Shown: in pieces, positions 45,854 through 54,799 of the stretch
Numbering within the stretch: the stretch's first letter is position 1
Layout: every line of letters starts with the position of its first letter
DNA from: Nitrosopumilaceae archaeon
GTDB lineage: Archaea; Thermoproteota; Nitrososphaeria; Nitrososphaerales; Nitrosopumilaceae
NCBI GenBank assembly: GCA_022823825.1
Contig: JAJEHG010000045.1
Span: 1 to 64,000 of the forward strand
Direction of reading: 5' to 3'
DNA length: 64,000 nucleotides
Position numbers and translations under genes: made by a program
The notes under the pieces: generated by a model
What the model saw: only the letters and a program-made list of their open reading frames with translations
The model's database searches: none
What the model was told of the DNA's origin: nothing

Positions 45854-46696
45854 TTACTCCTTACGCAGCTTCGGGGCTATGCTGGGACTAAACGGCTTTG
45901 GCAGCAGCCCCTTCTGCGACGCCATCTCAAACATCGTGTTGATCGCCCTTTCTCCTGCGTCCCCCATGTCTACGGTCCTCTCGTTGACGTACATGCGGAC
46001 AAACCTCTTGATCATGTCACTGGGCTTGCCCCTCGAGTACCTCATGGCGTACTGCATGGCCTCCTCCTCGTTCTCCTTCCCGTAGAGTATCGAATCGTGC
46101 AGGTATCTGTCAAATTTCGCAATAATCTCTGTCCCGATGTCAGCGCGCATCACGTTGACCCCGAGCGGCACCGGCAGTCCGCCCGTGGCCTCGTCCCACC
46201 ACTTGCCGAGGTCCGCCACCTTTGTGAGGCCCTCGTCCTTGTATGACAGCTGGGTCTCGTGTATGACGAGGCCGGCGTCGGCCCTGCCCGACCTGACCGC
46301 CTCAGGAACGCGGGAAAACTCCGTCTCCACGTACTCAAACTCCCCTATCGCAAGCTGCAGCAGAAGGAACGCCGACGTCATCTTTCCGGGTATGGCAATC
46401 TTGGCACCCCTGAGGCCGTCCAGGCCAGTCCCGTCCATGGCAGTTACTATTGGGCCGTACCCGAGCCCAAAGCTTCCGCCGCTTCTGAGTATGGTGTATC
46501 CCGGAATGTACGCGCACGCGTGAACCGAGACGGCAGTCACGTCCAGCTGCGGCGAGGCGGCCCTCTTGTTGAGCGCCTCTATGTCCTCCACCACGTGCTC
46601 CACGTTGAATCCGGGCGACGGAACGCCGCCTTCCAGCATCCCGTAAAACATGAACGCGTCGTCCGAATCCGGCGTGTGTCCGACAGTTACCTTCAA
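45854..46696 (-). CDS. mqnD: 1,4-dihydroxy-6-naphthoate synthase-like protein (MqnD)
   Basis: This 280-residue protein of the MqnA/MqnD family has a periplasmic-binding-protein-like fold. MqnD performs a late step of futalosine-dependent menaquinone synthesis. The N-terminal VGHTPDSDDAFMFYGM and the SGRADAGLVIHETQLSYKDEGLTKVADLGKWW block point to MqnD rather than MqnA. The TTG start is supported by GTTTTATTAC about 26 nt upstream. The nearby mqnE supports the assignment; MqnA, MqnB and MqnC are not in this window. Confidence 0.85.
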   Translation of the reverse strand: MKVTVGHTPDSDDAFMFYGMLEGGVPSPGFNVEHVVEDIEALNKRAASPQLDVTAVSVHACAYIPGYTILRSGGSFGLGYGPIVTAMDGTGLDGLRGAKIAIPGKMTSAFLLLQLAIGEFEYVETEFSRVPEAVRSGRADAGLVIHETQLSYKDEGLTKVADLGKWWDEATGGLPVPLGVNVMRADIGTEIIAKFDRYLHDSILYGKENEEEAMQYAMRYSRGKPSDMIKRFVRMYVNERTVDMGDAGERAINTMFEMASQKGLLPKPFSPSIAPKLRKE

Positions 46697-46832
46697 TGAA
46701 TCGCGCGTGCAATGTCGTAATAAAAACCAAAATCCCGCAGCATTCGGCCGTGAGTGCGTGTGGACATCTCCGCTTTGGTACCGTACGCCCGTAGTCCGGT
46801 GGGGCGCCGTACGCTGGGGGATAACGGAAGGA

Positions 46833-46848
46833 GGGGAGGGAGGGAGGG
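46833..46848 (+). promoter_or_regulatory. G-quadruplex-forming motif upstream of the SIS gene
   Basis: GGGGAGGGAGGGAGGG fits the four-G-run quadruplex pattern with single-base loops. It lies about 30 bp upstream of the SIS gene's TATA element, between divergent genes. An effect on transcription is possible, but only the motif is observed. Confidence 0.6.
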
Positions 46849-46907
46849 AGGAGGGAAGAGGAGCACACCGGCGTCACGTATATAGCGCCGCGTGCCATGG
46901 GACGTGT

Positions 46908-47906
46908 TTGGACAGCATCGCCGCGTACAGGAAGGAGATCCGGATGCAGGTGCCACACGTGCAGGAGTATGACCCGTCGCCGATACGGCCCATCCCGGAC
47001 GGCTCCTTGGACGGCGCGATATTTGCCGGCTGTGGCGACTCGCTTGCGGCCGCGATGCTTGCCGAATACTTTTCGGGCTGGCGCTCAAGGGCGGCGGATC
47101 CAAGCGACCTGGCAGAGGGACTCGCGCCCGCGTCCCTGCCCCCCGGGCGCAGGGTCCCGTACCTGATATCTGTATCCGGCGAGACTGCCGCCAACGTCAG
47201 GGCGGCCGGCGCGTACCGCAACGCGGTGGCGGTGACCGCAAACCCGGACAGCAGGCTTGCCGCCCTCACGCCCGGCCGCGTCGTCCCGCTTGACTTTCCC
47301 CGCACCGGCGTGTCGACTGCCGGAAGCATCTCGTTTACGTCAAGCGTCCTTGCGTGCCTCTCCCTTGTGAACCCCGGCGCGCTCCGGACGCTTGCGAGGC
47401 GCGCGAGTTCCGTGTTTGAGAGTGCGGAGCGCGACGCCGCCCAAATCAGGATTCGCGGCTCCCTCTACATACTGGGCGGCGCGATGACGTATCCGCTTGC
47501 GATGTATGCCGCGGCAAAGTTCTACGAGGTCCTCGGATACGACGCCAGGCATGCCCGCACCGAGCAGTTCTCCCACATGGAGGTCTTTTCGGCGCACGAG
47601 GGCGACACCGTCATGCTGTTCGAGGAGCCGCGCGGGCGCATATCGGATCTGGTCTGCTCGCTTGGAAAGGCGGGGCTGCACGCGTTCTGCGTCTCTCCCT
47701 CGGACTCGGCGGTTGCCGCAGGCGGTTGCGACGGCGACAGCGGCAGCGCAGGCAGCGGCCCGTGCACGGATGCCTCGCGCGTGCTGTACTATGCGTTTTT
47801 GTCACAACTGCTGACGCTCGGGATTGCAGACGAGTCGGGCATTGCAGAGTGCCACTATGTATCCGACGCGCGGATGCGGGGGGCAAGCAATGCGGCGATA
47901 TACTGA
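46908..47906 (+). CDS. SIS-domain sugar isomerase-like protein
   Basis: The 332-residue product has a SIS (sugar isomerase) domain: FAGCGDSLAAAMLAEYFSG at the N-terminus, the VPYLISVSGETAANVRAA serine-containing loop, and a C-terminal domain with YEVLGYDARHARTEQFSHMEVFSAHEGD. It resembles phosphoglucose/phosphomannose isomerase or glucosamine-6-phosphate SIS proteins. The exact sugar is unclear. The TTG start is inferred because GTATATA lies about 26 nt upstream; no in-frame ATG exists nearby. Confidence 0.78.
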   Translation: MDSIAAYRKEIRMQVPHVQEYDPSPIRPIPDGSLDGAIFAGCGDSLAAAMLAEYFSGWRSRAADPSDLAEGLAPASLPPGRRVPYLISVSGETAANVRAAGAYRNAVAVTANPDSRLAALTPGRVVPLDFPRTGVSTAGSISFTSSVLACLSLVNPGALRTLARRASSVFESAERDAAQIRIRGSLYILGGAMTYPLAMYAAAKFYEVLGYDARHARTEQFSHMEVFSAHEGDTVMLFEEPRGRISDLVCSLGKAGLHAFCVSPSDSAVAAGGCDGDSGSAGSGPCTDASRVLYYAFLSQLLTLGIADESGIAECHYVSDARMRGASNAAIY

Positions 47907-47972
47907 CGGCGCCGCGCTCTTGACCGCATCTTCCAAGCCAAGGTTTAATAGATGATCTCAGAGCGTCCGGCT

Positions 47973-50165
47973 ATGGTAAAGTTCAAGTCGACCGGCGAGG
48001 TCCTCAAGATAATCAAGAACAAGGATCAGATCCGCAACTTTGGCGTCATTGCCCACGTCGACCACGGCAAGACAACTATGAGCGACAGCCTTCTTGCATA
48101 TTCGGGCATCATAGCCCCGTCGGCGGCCGGAAAGGCGCTTGCAATGGACTTTGACAAGGAGGAGCAGCAGAGGGGCATCACCATATACCAGGCAAACGTC
48201 ACGCTGCACTTTTCGCAGGCCGGCAAAGAGTACGTAATAAACATGATAGACACCCCCGGGCACGTAGACTTTAGCGGCAGGGTGATCAGGAGCCTGCGCG
48301 CCATAGACGGCGCGGTGGTGGTGTGCGACGCGGTCGAAGGCATAATGACGCAGACTGAGACCGTCACGCGCATGGCCCTCGAGGAGCGGGTGCGCCCCGT
48401 CCTGTTCATAAACAAGGTGGACCGCCTGATAAAGGAGCTACGGCTCACCCCCGAAAAGATGCAGCAGCAGCTCGCAGACGTGGTGTCGAACTTTAACCGG
48501 CTCATAGACACGTACGCGGAGCCCGAGTACAGGGAGAAGTGGAAGGTCTCCATACAGGACGCAAGCGTAACGTTCGGTTCTGCAAAGGACAGGTGGGCCA
48601 TCAACATAGACATGATGAAGGAGCGCGGCATCACCTTCAAGGACGTCATAGACGCCTACGAGGGCGAGAAGGTGCCCGAACTGGTGGAAAAGGCCCCCCT
48701 TGCCGACGCAGTCCTCGGCATGGTGGTAAAGCACCATCCCCCGCCGCACGAGGCAGTAAAGTACCGCATACCCCAGATATGGAAGGGCGAGCTCGACTCC
48801 GACGTCGGCAAGGCGCTGCTGGCGTGCAGCGACGACGGGCCCACCATAATGATGGTCGTAAACATGGTGCTCGATCCGGCCGCAGGGCCCGTGGCCATCG
48901 GCAGGCTGTTCTCCGGCACCGTCAGGGACGGCCAGACCATCCACATAATAGACGAAAAGCGCGAGGGGCGCATCCAGTCGGTCAACTTCTTCATGGGAAA
49001 CCAGCGCGAGCAGGTAGGCGAGCTCGGGGCCGGAAACATCCCCGCCCTGCTCGGACTCACGGAGGCCAGGGCCGGGAACACCGTGTCCGCGGTCAAGGAG
49101 ATGCCCGTGTTCGAGGGTGTAAAGTACGTCTCTGAGCCCGTCGTCCAGGTGGCAATAGAACCAAAGCACCCCAAGGACCTGCCAAAGCTGGTCGACGTAC
49201 TAAAGCAGCTTACCATAGAGGATCCGAACCTCGTGGTGAAGATAGACGAGGAGAGCGGCGAGACCATCGTCGCTGGGATGGGGGTGCTGCACCTTGACGT
49301 CGCAACGCACCGCATACAGGACGCAAAGCTCGAGATCGTCACGTCCGAGCCGCTGATAAACTACCGCGAGACCGTGCACTCCTCCTGCGAGGCCGTCATG
49401 GCAAAGTCCCCCAACCGGCACAACAAGATATTCATGAGGGTCGAGCCGCTGGAGCCCGAGATTGCCGAGATGCTCCGCACCGGCGAGATCAGCGAGATGA
49501 AGGACAAGAAGACCGTCTCCGACCTGTTGAAGGGCGCCGGCTGGGACACGGACACCATAAAGAGGGTGATGAGGCTCGACTCGCGCGGAAACGTTCTGAT
49601 AAACGGCACCAAGGGCGTGCAGTTCGTCCAGGAGTCGACTGACTCCATAAACTCCGGGTTTGACGAGGTGATGAAGGAGGGGCCGCTGTGCCGGGAGCAG
49701 ATGCGCGACTGCAAGTTCACGTTTACGCACTTTGTGCCGCACGAGGACACGGCGCACCGCGGGTTATCGCAGCTGGGGCCCGCGTCGCGGCGCGCGTGCA
49801 TGGGGGCCCTGCTGACTGCCGGCACCGCCATACTGGAGCCGATGCTTGCAATAGAGGCGCGCGTCCCGACCGACCTGGTAGGGAACGTGGCGACCGTTTT
49901 ATCCGGCAAGCGCGGCAAGGTGCTCGACATGTCGCAGATGGGCGCGTCAAGCATAGTGACCGGCGAGATACCCGCCTCCGAGACGTTTACCCTGTCCGAG
50001 GAGATGAGGGGGCAGACTGCCGGCAGGGCCACGTGGAACACGTCGTTCAAGGAGTGGAGCGAGGTGCCAAAGTCCATGCTCACAAGTACGATATCTGAGA
50101 TCCGGAAGCGCAAGGGACTCTCGCCGGAGCCGCCTACGGCAGGCGAGTTCATCGACAAGGAGTAG
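47973..50165 (+). CDS. fusA: Translation elongation factor EF-2
   Basis: This GTPase drives ribosomal translocation. The 730-residue product has GTPase motifs AHVDHGKTT, DTPGHVDF and NKVD, followed by the EF-2 domains II to V. The length is typical. The ATG at 47973 is chosen because GTTTAATA lies about 26 nt upstream, rather than the track's 7-codon-longer start. Confidence 0.98.
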   Translation: MVKFKSTGEVLKIIKNKDQIRNFGVIAHVDHGKTTMSDSLLAYSGIIAPSAAGKALAMDFDKEEQQRGITIYQANVTLHFSQAGKEYVINMIDTPGHVDFSGRVIRSLRAIDGAVVVCDAVEGIMTQTETVTRMALEERVRPVLFINKVDRLIKELRLTPEKMQQQLADVVSNFNRLIDTYAEPEYREKWKVSIQDASVTFGSAKDRWAINIDMMKERGITFKDVIDAYEGEKVPELVEKAPLADAVLGMVVKHHPPPHEAVKYRIPQIWKGELDSDVGKALLACSDDGPTIMMVVNMVLDPAAGPVAIGRLFSGTVRDGQTIHIIDEKREGRIQSVNFFMGNQREQVGELGAGNIPALLGLTEARAGNTVSAVKEMPVFEGVKYVSEPVVQVAIEPKHPKDLPKLVDVLKQLTIEDPNLVVKIDEESGETIVAGMGVLHLDVATHRIQDAKLEIVTSEPLINYRETVHSSCEAVMAKSPNRHNKIFMRVEPLEPEIAEMLRTGEISEMKDKKTVSDLLKGAGWDTDTIKRVMRLDSRGNVLINGTKGVQFVQESTDSINSGFDEVMKEGPLCREQMRDCKFTFTHFVPHEDTAHRGLSQLGPASRRACMGALLTAGTAILEPMLAIEARVPTDLVGNVATVLSGKRGKVLDMSQMGASSIVTGEIPASETFTLSEEMRGQTAGRATWNTSFKEWSEVPKSMLTSTISEIRKRKGLSPEPPTAGEFIDKE

Positions 50166-50283
50166 CCGCCATCGCTTCTGGCGCCGCCGCGCCCAAAACC
50201 GCGGCGCCTGAGAGGATGGGAGGGGGAATGAGTGAAAAGTGACCTACATTTAAGATGGTGCCGCAGTTTGTAATAATACTTAT

Positions 50284-50307
50284 ATTATGTCATATATATT
50301 ACATAAT
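50284..50307. promoter_or_regulatory. Palindromic operator-like element over the cdc48 TATA box
   Basis: The arms ATTATGT (50284-50290) and ACATAAT (50301-50307) are perfect inverted repeats separated by 10 bp. The TATA-like CATATATATT lies between them, about 25 nt before the first ATG at 50318. A dimeric regulator binding here would occlude TBP. The region is strikingly AT-rich for this GC-rich genome. Confidence 0.65.
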
Positions 50308-50317
50308 GTAGAGAAAT

Positions 50318-50551
50318 ATGACAACGTTTCCAGACCCTGTGTGTGAGCGAACCCCTGGGCGCGCGCCGGACTCGTCTTTTGGTGCAGGCGAATCTGCGGG
50401 TTTCAGGGAAGGCGGCGCCGGCCCTGCACGTATCTCTTGCAAGAACGGCATTTCGGGACCGGCGCTCGGGACGGTAAGAGATGCGGGGCGGCAGAAAGGG
50501 GCGGCAGAGGCCGGGTGGCCCCGGAACAGCGTGGCGGTGGTGATGTCGTGA
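50318..50551 (+). CDS. Possible small ORF upstream of, and overlapping, cdc48
   Basis: This 77-residue ORF begins at the ATG predicted from the strong TATA element and ends in TGA overlapping the GTG start of cdc48. Its product (MTTFPDPVCERTPGRAPDSS...) is low in complexity and unrecognised. It may be a leader ORF that couples translation to cdc48, or simply untranslated leader. Confidence 0.4.
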   Translation: MTTFPDPVCERTPGRAPDSSFGAGESAGFREGGAGPARISCKNGISGPALGTVRDAGRQKGAAEAGWPRNSVAVVMS

Positions 50552-52689
50552 GCAAGATTGTCTTGAAGATCGACGAGATCCCGCAGCAGTACGTCGGCAG
50601 GGGAAAGGCGATAGTTGATCCCAAAGTACTCGAGAGCGCAAACTGGAACACGGGGCAGATCTTGGAGTTGTCCTATAACAAGAAGACTCATGCAATGCTG
50701 TGGCCCGGCCCGCCGGAGGAGTACGGGGCCGGACTGATCAGGGTTGACGGGATTACCCGGCAGAACATAGGGGCCGGAATAGGGGACAGGATATCAGTAA
50801 AGCCCGTGGAGGCCGCGGACGCCGAGCAGATCGTCTTGTCGCCGACTGAAAGGATCCGCGCAGAGGGGCTTGAGGACTACATGGCATACAACTACCTCAA
50901 CCACGTCTTTACGACCGGCGACACGATCACCCTCGGCACCCAACTGGGCGGGAGAATACAGTTCGTAGTCACAAGCACAAGGCCTGCAAAACCCGTGATC
51001 GTTACGGAGGGCACCGCCTTCAAGCTGGGGCCCATGACCAAGGCGGTGGACGCCACGGTCTCCAGAATCACCTACGACGAGCTGGGCGGGCTTAAAGGCG
51101 AGGTTCAGAAGATCCGCGAGATGGTGGAGCTGCCGATGAGGCACCCGGAGCTGTTTGAGAAGATAGGCGTGGAGGCGCCAAAGGGCGTGCTCTTGTACGG
51201 TCCGCCCGGGACCGGCAAGACGTTGCTGGCAAAGGCAGTCGCGGGAGAGACCAACGCCCACTTTATCTCGCTGAGCGGGCCTGAAATCATGGGCAAGTAC
51301 TACGGGGAGAGCGAGGAAAGAATCAGGGAGATATTCAAGCAGGCAGAGGAGAACTCGCCGAGCATAGTATTCATTGATGAGATCGACTCCATCGCGCCAA
51401 AGCGTGACGAGGTGTCCGGGGAGGTGGAAAAAAGGATCGTCTCCCAGCTCCTGACCCTGATGGACGGGATGGAGAGCAGGGGCAAGGTGGTGGTCATTGC
51501 GGCCACGAACAGGCCGGACTCGATTGATCCGGCCCTGAGAAGGCCCGGGCGGCTCGACAGGGAGATCGAGATTGGAATTCCCGACGACGACGGGCGGCTT
51601 GAGATCCTCTCGATCCACACGCGCGGGATGCCGATAGACGAGGGCGTGGATCTGAAGAGGATCTCAAAGATCACGCACGGCTTTGTGGGGGCGGACCTCG
51701 AGGTCCTCTCCAAGGAGGCCGCAATGGGATCCCTGCGAAGGGTCCTGCCCGAGATCGACCTCGACCAGGAGAGGGTCCCCCAGTCACTGCTGCAAAAGAT
51801 CCGGATCACCGAGGAGGACTTTGGGAGCGCGCTAAAGGAGGTGCGACCAAGCGCGCTGCGCGAGGTCCAGGTCCAGGTCCCAAACGTAGGGTGGGACGAC
51901 GTTGGGGGGCTCAAGGCGCTCAAGGAGGAGCTGCGCCAGGCCGTGGAGTGGCCGATCAAGTACAGGGAGGCCTACGAATATGCCGGCGTCGAGGCGCCAA
52001 AGGGGATACTGCTACACGGCCCCCCGGGTACCGGAAAGACCCTGGTTGCCAAGGCGCTGGCAAAGATGACGGACTCTAACTTTATCAGCATAAAGGGGCC
52101 GGAGCTGCTCTCAAAATGGGTCGGGGAGTCCGAGAAGGGCGTGAGGGAGATATTCAGAAAGGCCCGGCAGGCCGCCCCGTGTATAGTGTTCCTTGACGAG
52201 GTGGACGCGCTGGTCCCGCGACGTGGCAGTTCCGGCTCCGACTCGCACGTAACCGAAAACGTGGTGTCCCAGATCCTGACTGAGATTGACGGGCTTGAGG
52301 AGCTGCACAACGTGCTGGTAATCGGAGCCACGAACAGGCTGGACATCGTGGACGAGGCCCTGCTGAGGCCCGGAAGGTTTGACCGCATAATCGAGGTGCC
52401 ACATCCCGACTCCAAGGGGAGGGAGCAGATCCTCAGGATCCACACAAGAAAGAAGCCGCTTGCAGACGACGTCAGCATACAGGAGCTAGTAGAGATGACA
52501 GACGGCTTTAGCGGCGCAGAGCTTGCGGCGGTGGCCAACGACGCGGCAGTCGCCGCATTGGAGAGATACGTTCATGGCAAGCGTGGAAACCTCAAGGAGA
52601 TCAAGATTGCCCAGAAAGATCTGGTCGAGGCGGCCGGCAAGCTCAGGCCGGACAAAGAGGGGGCGCCCGCGACCCGGCCCTCAAAGTGA
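50548..52689 (+). CDS. cdc48: CDC48/VAT-type AAA ATPase
   Basis: The 713-residue double-AAA unfoldase feeds proteins to the proteasome and other machines. The N-domain (about residues 1-185, VLKIDEIPQQYVGRGKAIVDP...) is followed by two AAA modules. Each has Walker A GPPGTGKT (first LLYGPPGTGKT, second LLHGPPGTGKT) and Walker B FIDEID / FLDEVD; arginine-finger regions are visible. The GTG start begins SKIVLKIDE. A palindromic element controls the upstream promoter. Confidence 0.96.
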   Translation: MSKIVLKIDEIPQQYVGRGKAIVDPKVLESANWNTGQILELSYNKKTHAMLWPGPPEEYGAGLIRVDGITRQNIGAGIGDRISVKPVEAADAEQIVLSPTERIRAEGLEDYMAYNYLNHVFTTGDTITLGTQLGGRIQFVVTSTRPAKPVIVTEGTAFKLGPMTKAVDATVSRITYDELGGLKGEVQKIREMVELPMRHPELFEKIGVEAPKGVLLYGPPGTGKTLLAKAVAGETNAHFISLSGPEIMGKYYGESEERIREIFKQAEENSPSIVFIDEIDSIAPKRDEVSGEVEKRIVSQLLTLMDGMESRGKVVVIAATNRPDSIDPALRRPGRLDREIEIGIPDDDGRLEILSIHTRGMPIDEGVDLKRISKITHGFVGADLEVLSKEAAMGSLRRVLPEIDLDQERVPQSLLQKIRITEEDFGSALKEVRPSALREVQVQVPNVGWDDVGGLKALKEELRQAVEWPIKYREAYEYAGVEAPKGILLHGPPGTGKTLVAKALAKMTDSNFISIKGPELLSKWVGESEKGVREIFRKARQAAPCIVFLDEVDALVPRRGSSGSDSHVTENVVSQILTEIDGLEELHNVLVIGATNRLDIVDEALLRPGRFDRIIEVPHPDSKGREQILRIHTRKKPLADDVSIQELVEMTDGFSGAELAAVANDAAVAALERYVHGKRGNLKEIKIAQKDLVEAAGKLRPDKEGAPATRPSK

Positions 52690-52785
52690 CCCTGGCGCCA
52701 AAAAAAAAAAAACCAGCCGGCAGACCCGTTGGGCCGACTGCCGGTCACGCCTAGTTTTTTATTCGGGGACGCGTTGCGGATTCCC

Positions 52786-53025
52786 ATGGGGCTGCTGTAC
52801 TCGAAGCTGTACATCGACTTTGACCCCGGGCAGTGGGAGCAGGTTGCAAACGATCCTGTGTCGTTTAGAACCCGCGCAGAGGGGATTACGCTTGACGTGG
52901 AGGATACGTCACACAAGCCCTACCGTCTCGTGTTCAAGGAGGGTGGCAGGGTTTCCATAATGCGCGTTACAGGCAAGTACCGCATATTGTGGGATGATGG
53001 CGACGCGTCCGTGCAGCGGCAGTAG
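52786..53025 (+). CDS. Small hypothetical protein
   Basis: This 79-residue soluble beta-rich protein (MGLLYSKLYIDFDPGQWEQV...YRLVFKEGGRVSIMRVTGKYRILWDDG) is of unknown family. The ATG at 52786 is supported by GTTTTTTATT about 27 nt upstream. It lies downstream of cdc48, whose 3' flank has a run of thirteen A. Confidence 0.65.
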   Translation: MGLLYSKLYIDFDPGQWEQVANDPVSFRTRAEGITLDVEDTSHKPYRLVFKEGGRVSIMRVTGKYRILWDDGDASVQRQ

Positions 53026-53251
53026 CAGCGGTGGCGGCAGCGATAGCAATGGATGCTGCATGGGCTGCCGCGACGCGGATCCTGCCCGCCGGGAAAAGCC
53101 TTGCCGCTTCCGGCCCTGATGTCACGATACGCAGTACCGAGAACCGCGCCCTTGGGCGGCCTGCCCGGGTTCGTCCTCGCGCCCTGAGCGCCCCTGTACT
53201 GGAACGCGTCCGGAGCCAGAAAATAAAAGGGGCCCAACTGATGCCCGTGTC

Positions 53252-53488
53252 GTGAGTCTTGAGGATAGAGCCCGCAGTTTGGCCGCGGACTTTGATAACG
53301 CGTCTGCTCAGGATGTCTTGTCGGTACTGGACGGGGTGATCCCGTTGCTTCGGAGCGAACCCGTTGCCGCCTATCTGCAGAAAAAACTGGACGGGCTGAG
53401 AGACGAGGCCGACGAGTCGGAGCGCCGCTCAAAGTGCGCCGCGCTCAGGCCCTACGTGGATTGGTACCTGCAGGGGCTGCAGGAGTGA
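53252..53488 (+). CDS. Small helical hypothetical protein
   Basis: This 78-residue helical acidic protein (LEDRARSLAADFDNASAQDVLSVLDGVIPLLRSEPVAAYLQKKLDGL) is of unknown family. The GTG start has AAATAAAAG about 27 nt upstream. No membrane or metal motif is seen. The adjacent 226 bp upstream carry no clear gene. Confidence 0.7.
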   Translation: MSLEDRARSLAADFDNASAQDVLSVLDGVIPLLRSEPVAAYLQKKLDGLRDEADESERRSKCAALRPYVDWYLQGLQE

Positions 53489-53599
53489 CGCGCTTTATGC
53501 CGCGGGGCGACAAACCCGTCTTTCCGCACATGCTTCTTTGCAGTCACATCCCGGGCGCAGCTCGCACATTGCATGCGCCCCGCCCAGAGCTGCCGCCTG

Positions 53600-54061
53600 T
53601 CAGTCGCCGCCCTCAAACACCCTTATGTTCTGGAGCGCTCGCTCGATCTCGCCCTTGTCCCCCGCCGCCGCCTCCATGTCCCCTACCAGCCTTACAAAGT
53701 ACTCGTATCCGGTATCCTGGGCCTTGGTTATGTCGGATTTGTAGCACGCAAGCGCCTTTTCCATGAACGGCACGTCGTCGGCAAGGCCATCAAGGCCGCC
53801 GTTGCCATTGTCGCGTCTCTCTCCGCCGCTTCCATCGCCAAGACACTCGAGTATCCTGCGCGACACTCCGTCGATCTCAGGTATCGTCTTGGCCGCCTGC
53901 TGTTGCAGAACAGACGCAAACATGGCAGCCGCTCCCTTTAGCTCCGGGCTTTCTGACAGCGTGCGCAGCCTCTTCTTGTAATGGTCTAGTGATTTTAGTA
54001 TGATCCTGTATCCTCCCCCCTCCTTTAGGTATATGCCGCCCAGCCAGATCCTGCCAGCCAT
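53600..54061 (-). CDS. Helical hypothetical protein
   Basis: This 153-residue soluble protein (IYLKEGGGYRIILKSLDHYKKRLRTLSESPELKGAAAMFASVLQQQAAKT...) is of unknown family and appears helical throughout. CTATTAAC lies about 26 nt upstream of ATG 54061 (a second ATG is two codons earlier at 54067). The track's longer ORF adds an unlikely N-terminus. Confidence 0.65.
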   Translation of the reverse strand: MAGRIWLGGIYLKEGGGYRIILKSLDHYKKRLRTLSESPELKGAAAMFASVLQQQAAKTIPEIDGVSRRILECLGDGSGGERRDNGNGGLDGLADDVPFMEKALACYKSDITKAQDTGYEYFVRLVGDMEAAAGDKGEIERALQNIRVFEGGD

Positions 54062-54269
54062 GCGCATGGTCCGCCGCGGTGCCGTTAATAGGTTGTTGCG
54101 GCAGTTACGCATGATCTGGACGCCAAAGGCCCGCGCCTGCCGCCTCACATCCCCGTATCTTGTGGGCGGGACGCCCGCGTCTGAGCGCATTTCACGCGGC
54201 CTGTTCTGCCGCCCCCTCGCGCCGTCGCCGTAGCCGCCCGCGCACCCCTGCCGCACCCGGTACGTCCGT

Positions 54270-54734
54270 CTAATTTTGCAGTCCGATCGCGCGCTGCATA
54301 TGCCGTATCCTGTAGGCCATCAGCCCGTTCAGTCCAAAAATTACGGCCAGCCCTGCATATGCGAGGGGCTGGCTGTTCTCTATGAGCATGCCCGAGATGC
54401 CCGCCCCCAGCACGCTTGGCAGCAGCGACAGGACGTAGAGCCACCATCCGCAGCATCCAAGCGGCACCAGCGCAAAGAACGAAAAGAACGAGGCTGCAGC
54501 AGACGACGCTGCCACCCCGCCCGTCCCCCCGCCTTGAGCCCCGGCGCCCGTCCCCTCTGCGCTTCCCCCGCGGCCCGGCGCGACCCTGCATCCTGCAAGC
54601 CTCCGCCTCTTCTCTGCAAGGTATGCCTGGAGCCCGGTTCCCGCGCCTATTCCAACCATTATGGCCGGGTTTGTCACCAGGGTCACGTACAGGGCTGACT
54701 CTGCCGGAAGCGACGGGGTTGTTGCAACTACCAC
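54270..54734 (-). CDS. Multi-helix membrane protein with unclear start
   Basis: The product as listed (154 residues) has several hydrophobic segments (YVTLVTNPAIMVGIGAGTGLQAYL, ASFFSFFALVPLGCCGWWLYVLSLLP, LAYAGLAVIFGLNGLMAYRI) and a Gly/Arg-rich loop. Reading continues upstream in the same frame through an apparent TM helix (RPILFGGLAVLAYAAVVVA) to an in-frame stop near 54805, without any ATG, GTG or TTG before the listed GTG. A non-standard start or a sequence error is therefore possible. It lies just downstream of the DUF3179 gene. Confidence 0.6.
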   Translation of the reverse strand: MVVATTPSLPAESALYVTLVTNPAIMVGIGAGTGLQAYLAEKRRRLAGCRVAPGRGGSAEGTGAGAQGGGTGGVAASSAAASFFSFFALVPLGCCGWWLYVLSLLPSVLGAGISGMLIENSQPLAYAGLAVIFGLNGLMAYRIRHMQRAIGLQN

Positions 54735-54799
54735 GGCCGCATACGCCAGGACGGCCAGTCCTCCGAACAGGATCGGCCTGACAGGAACAAGAGATCCGG

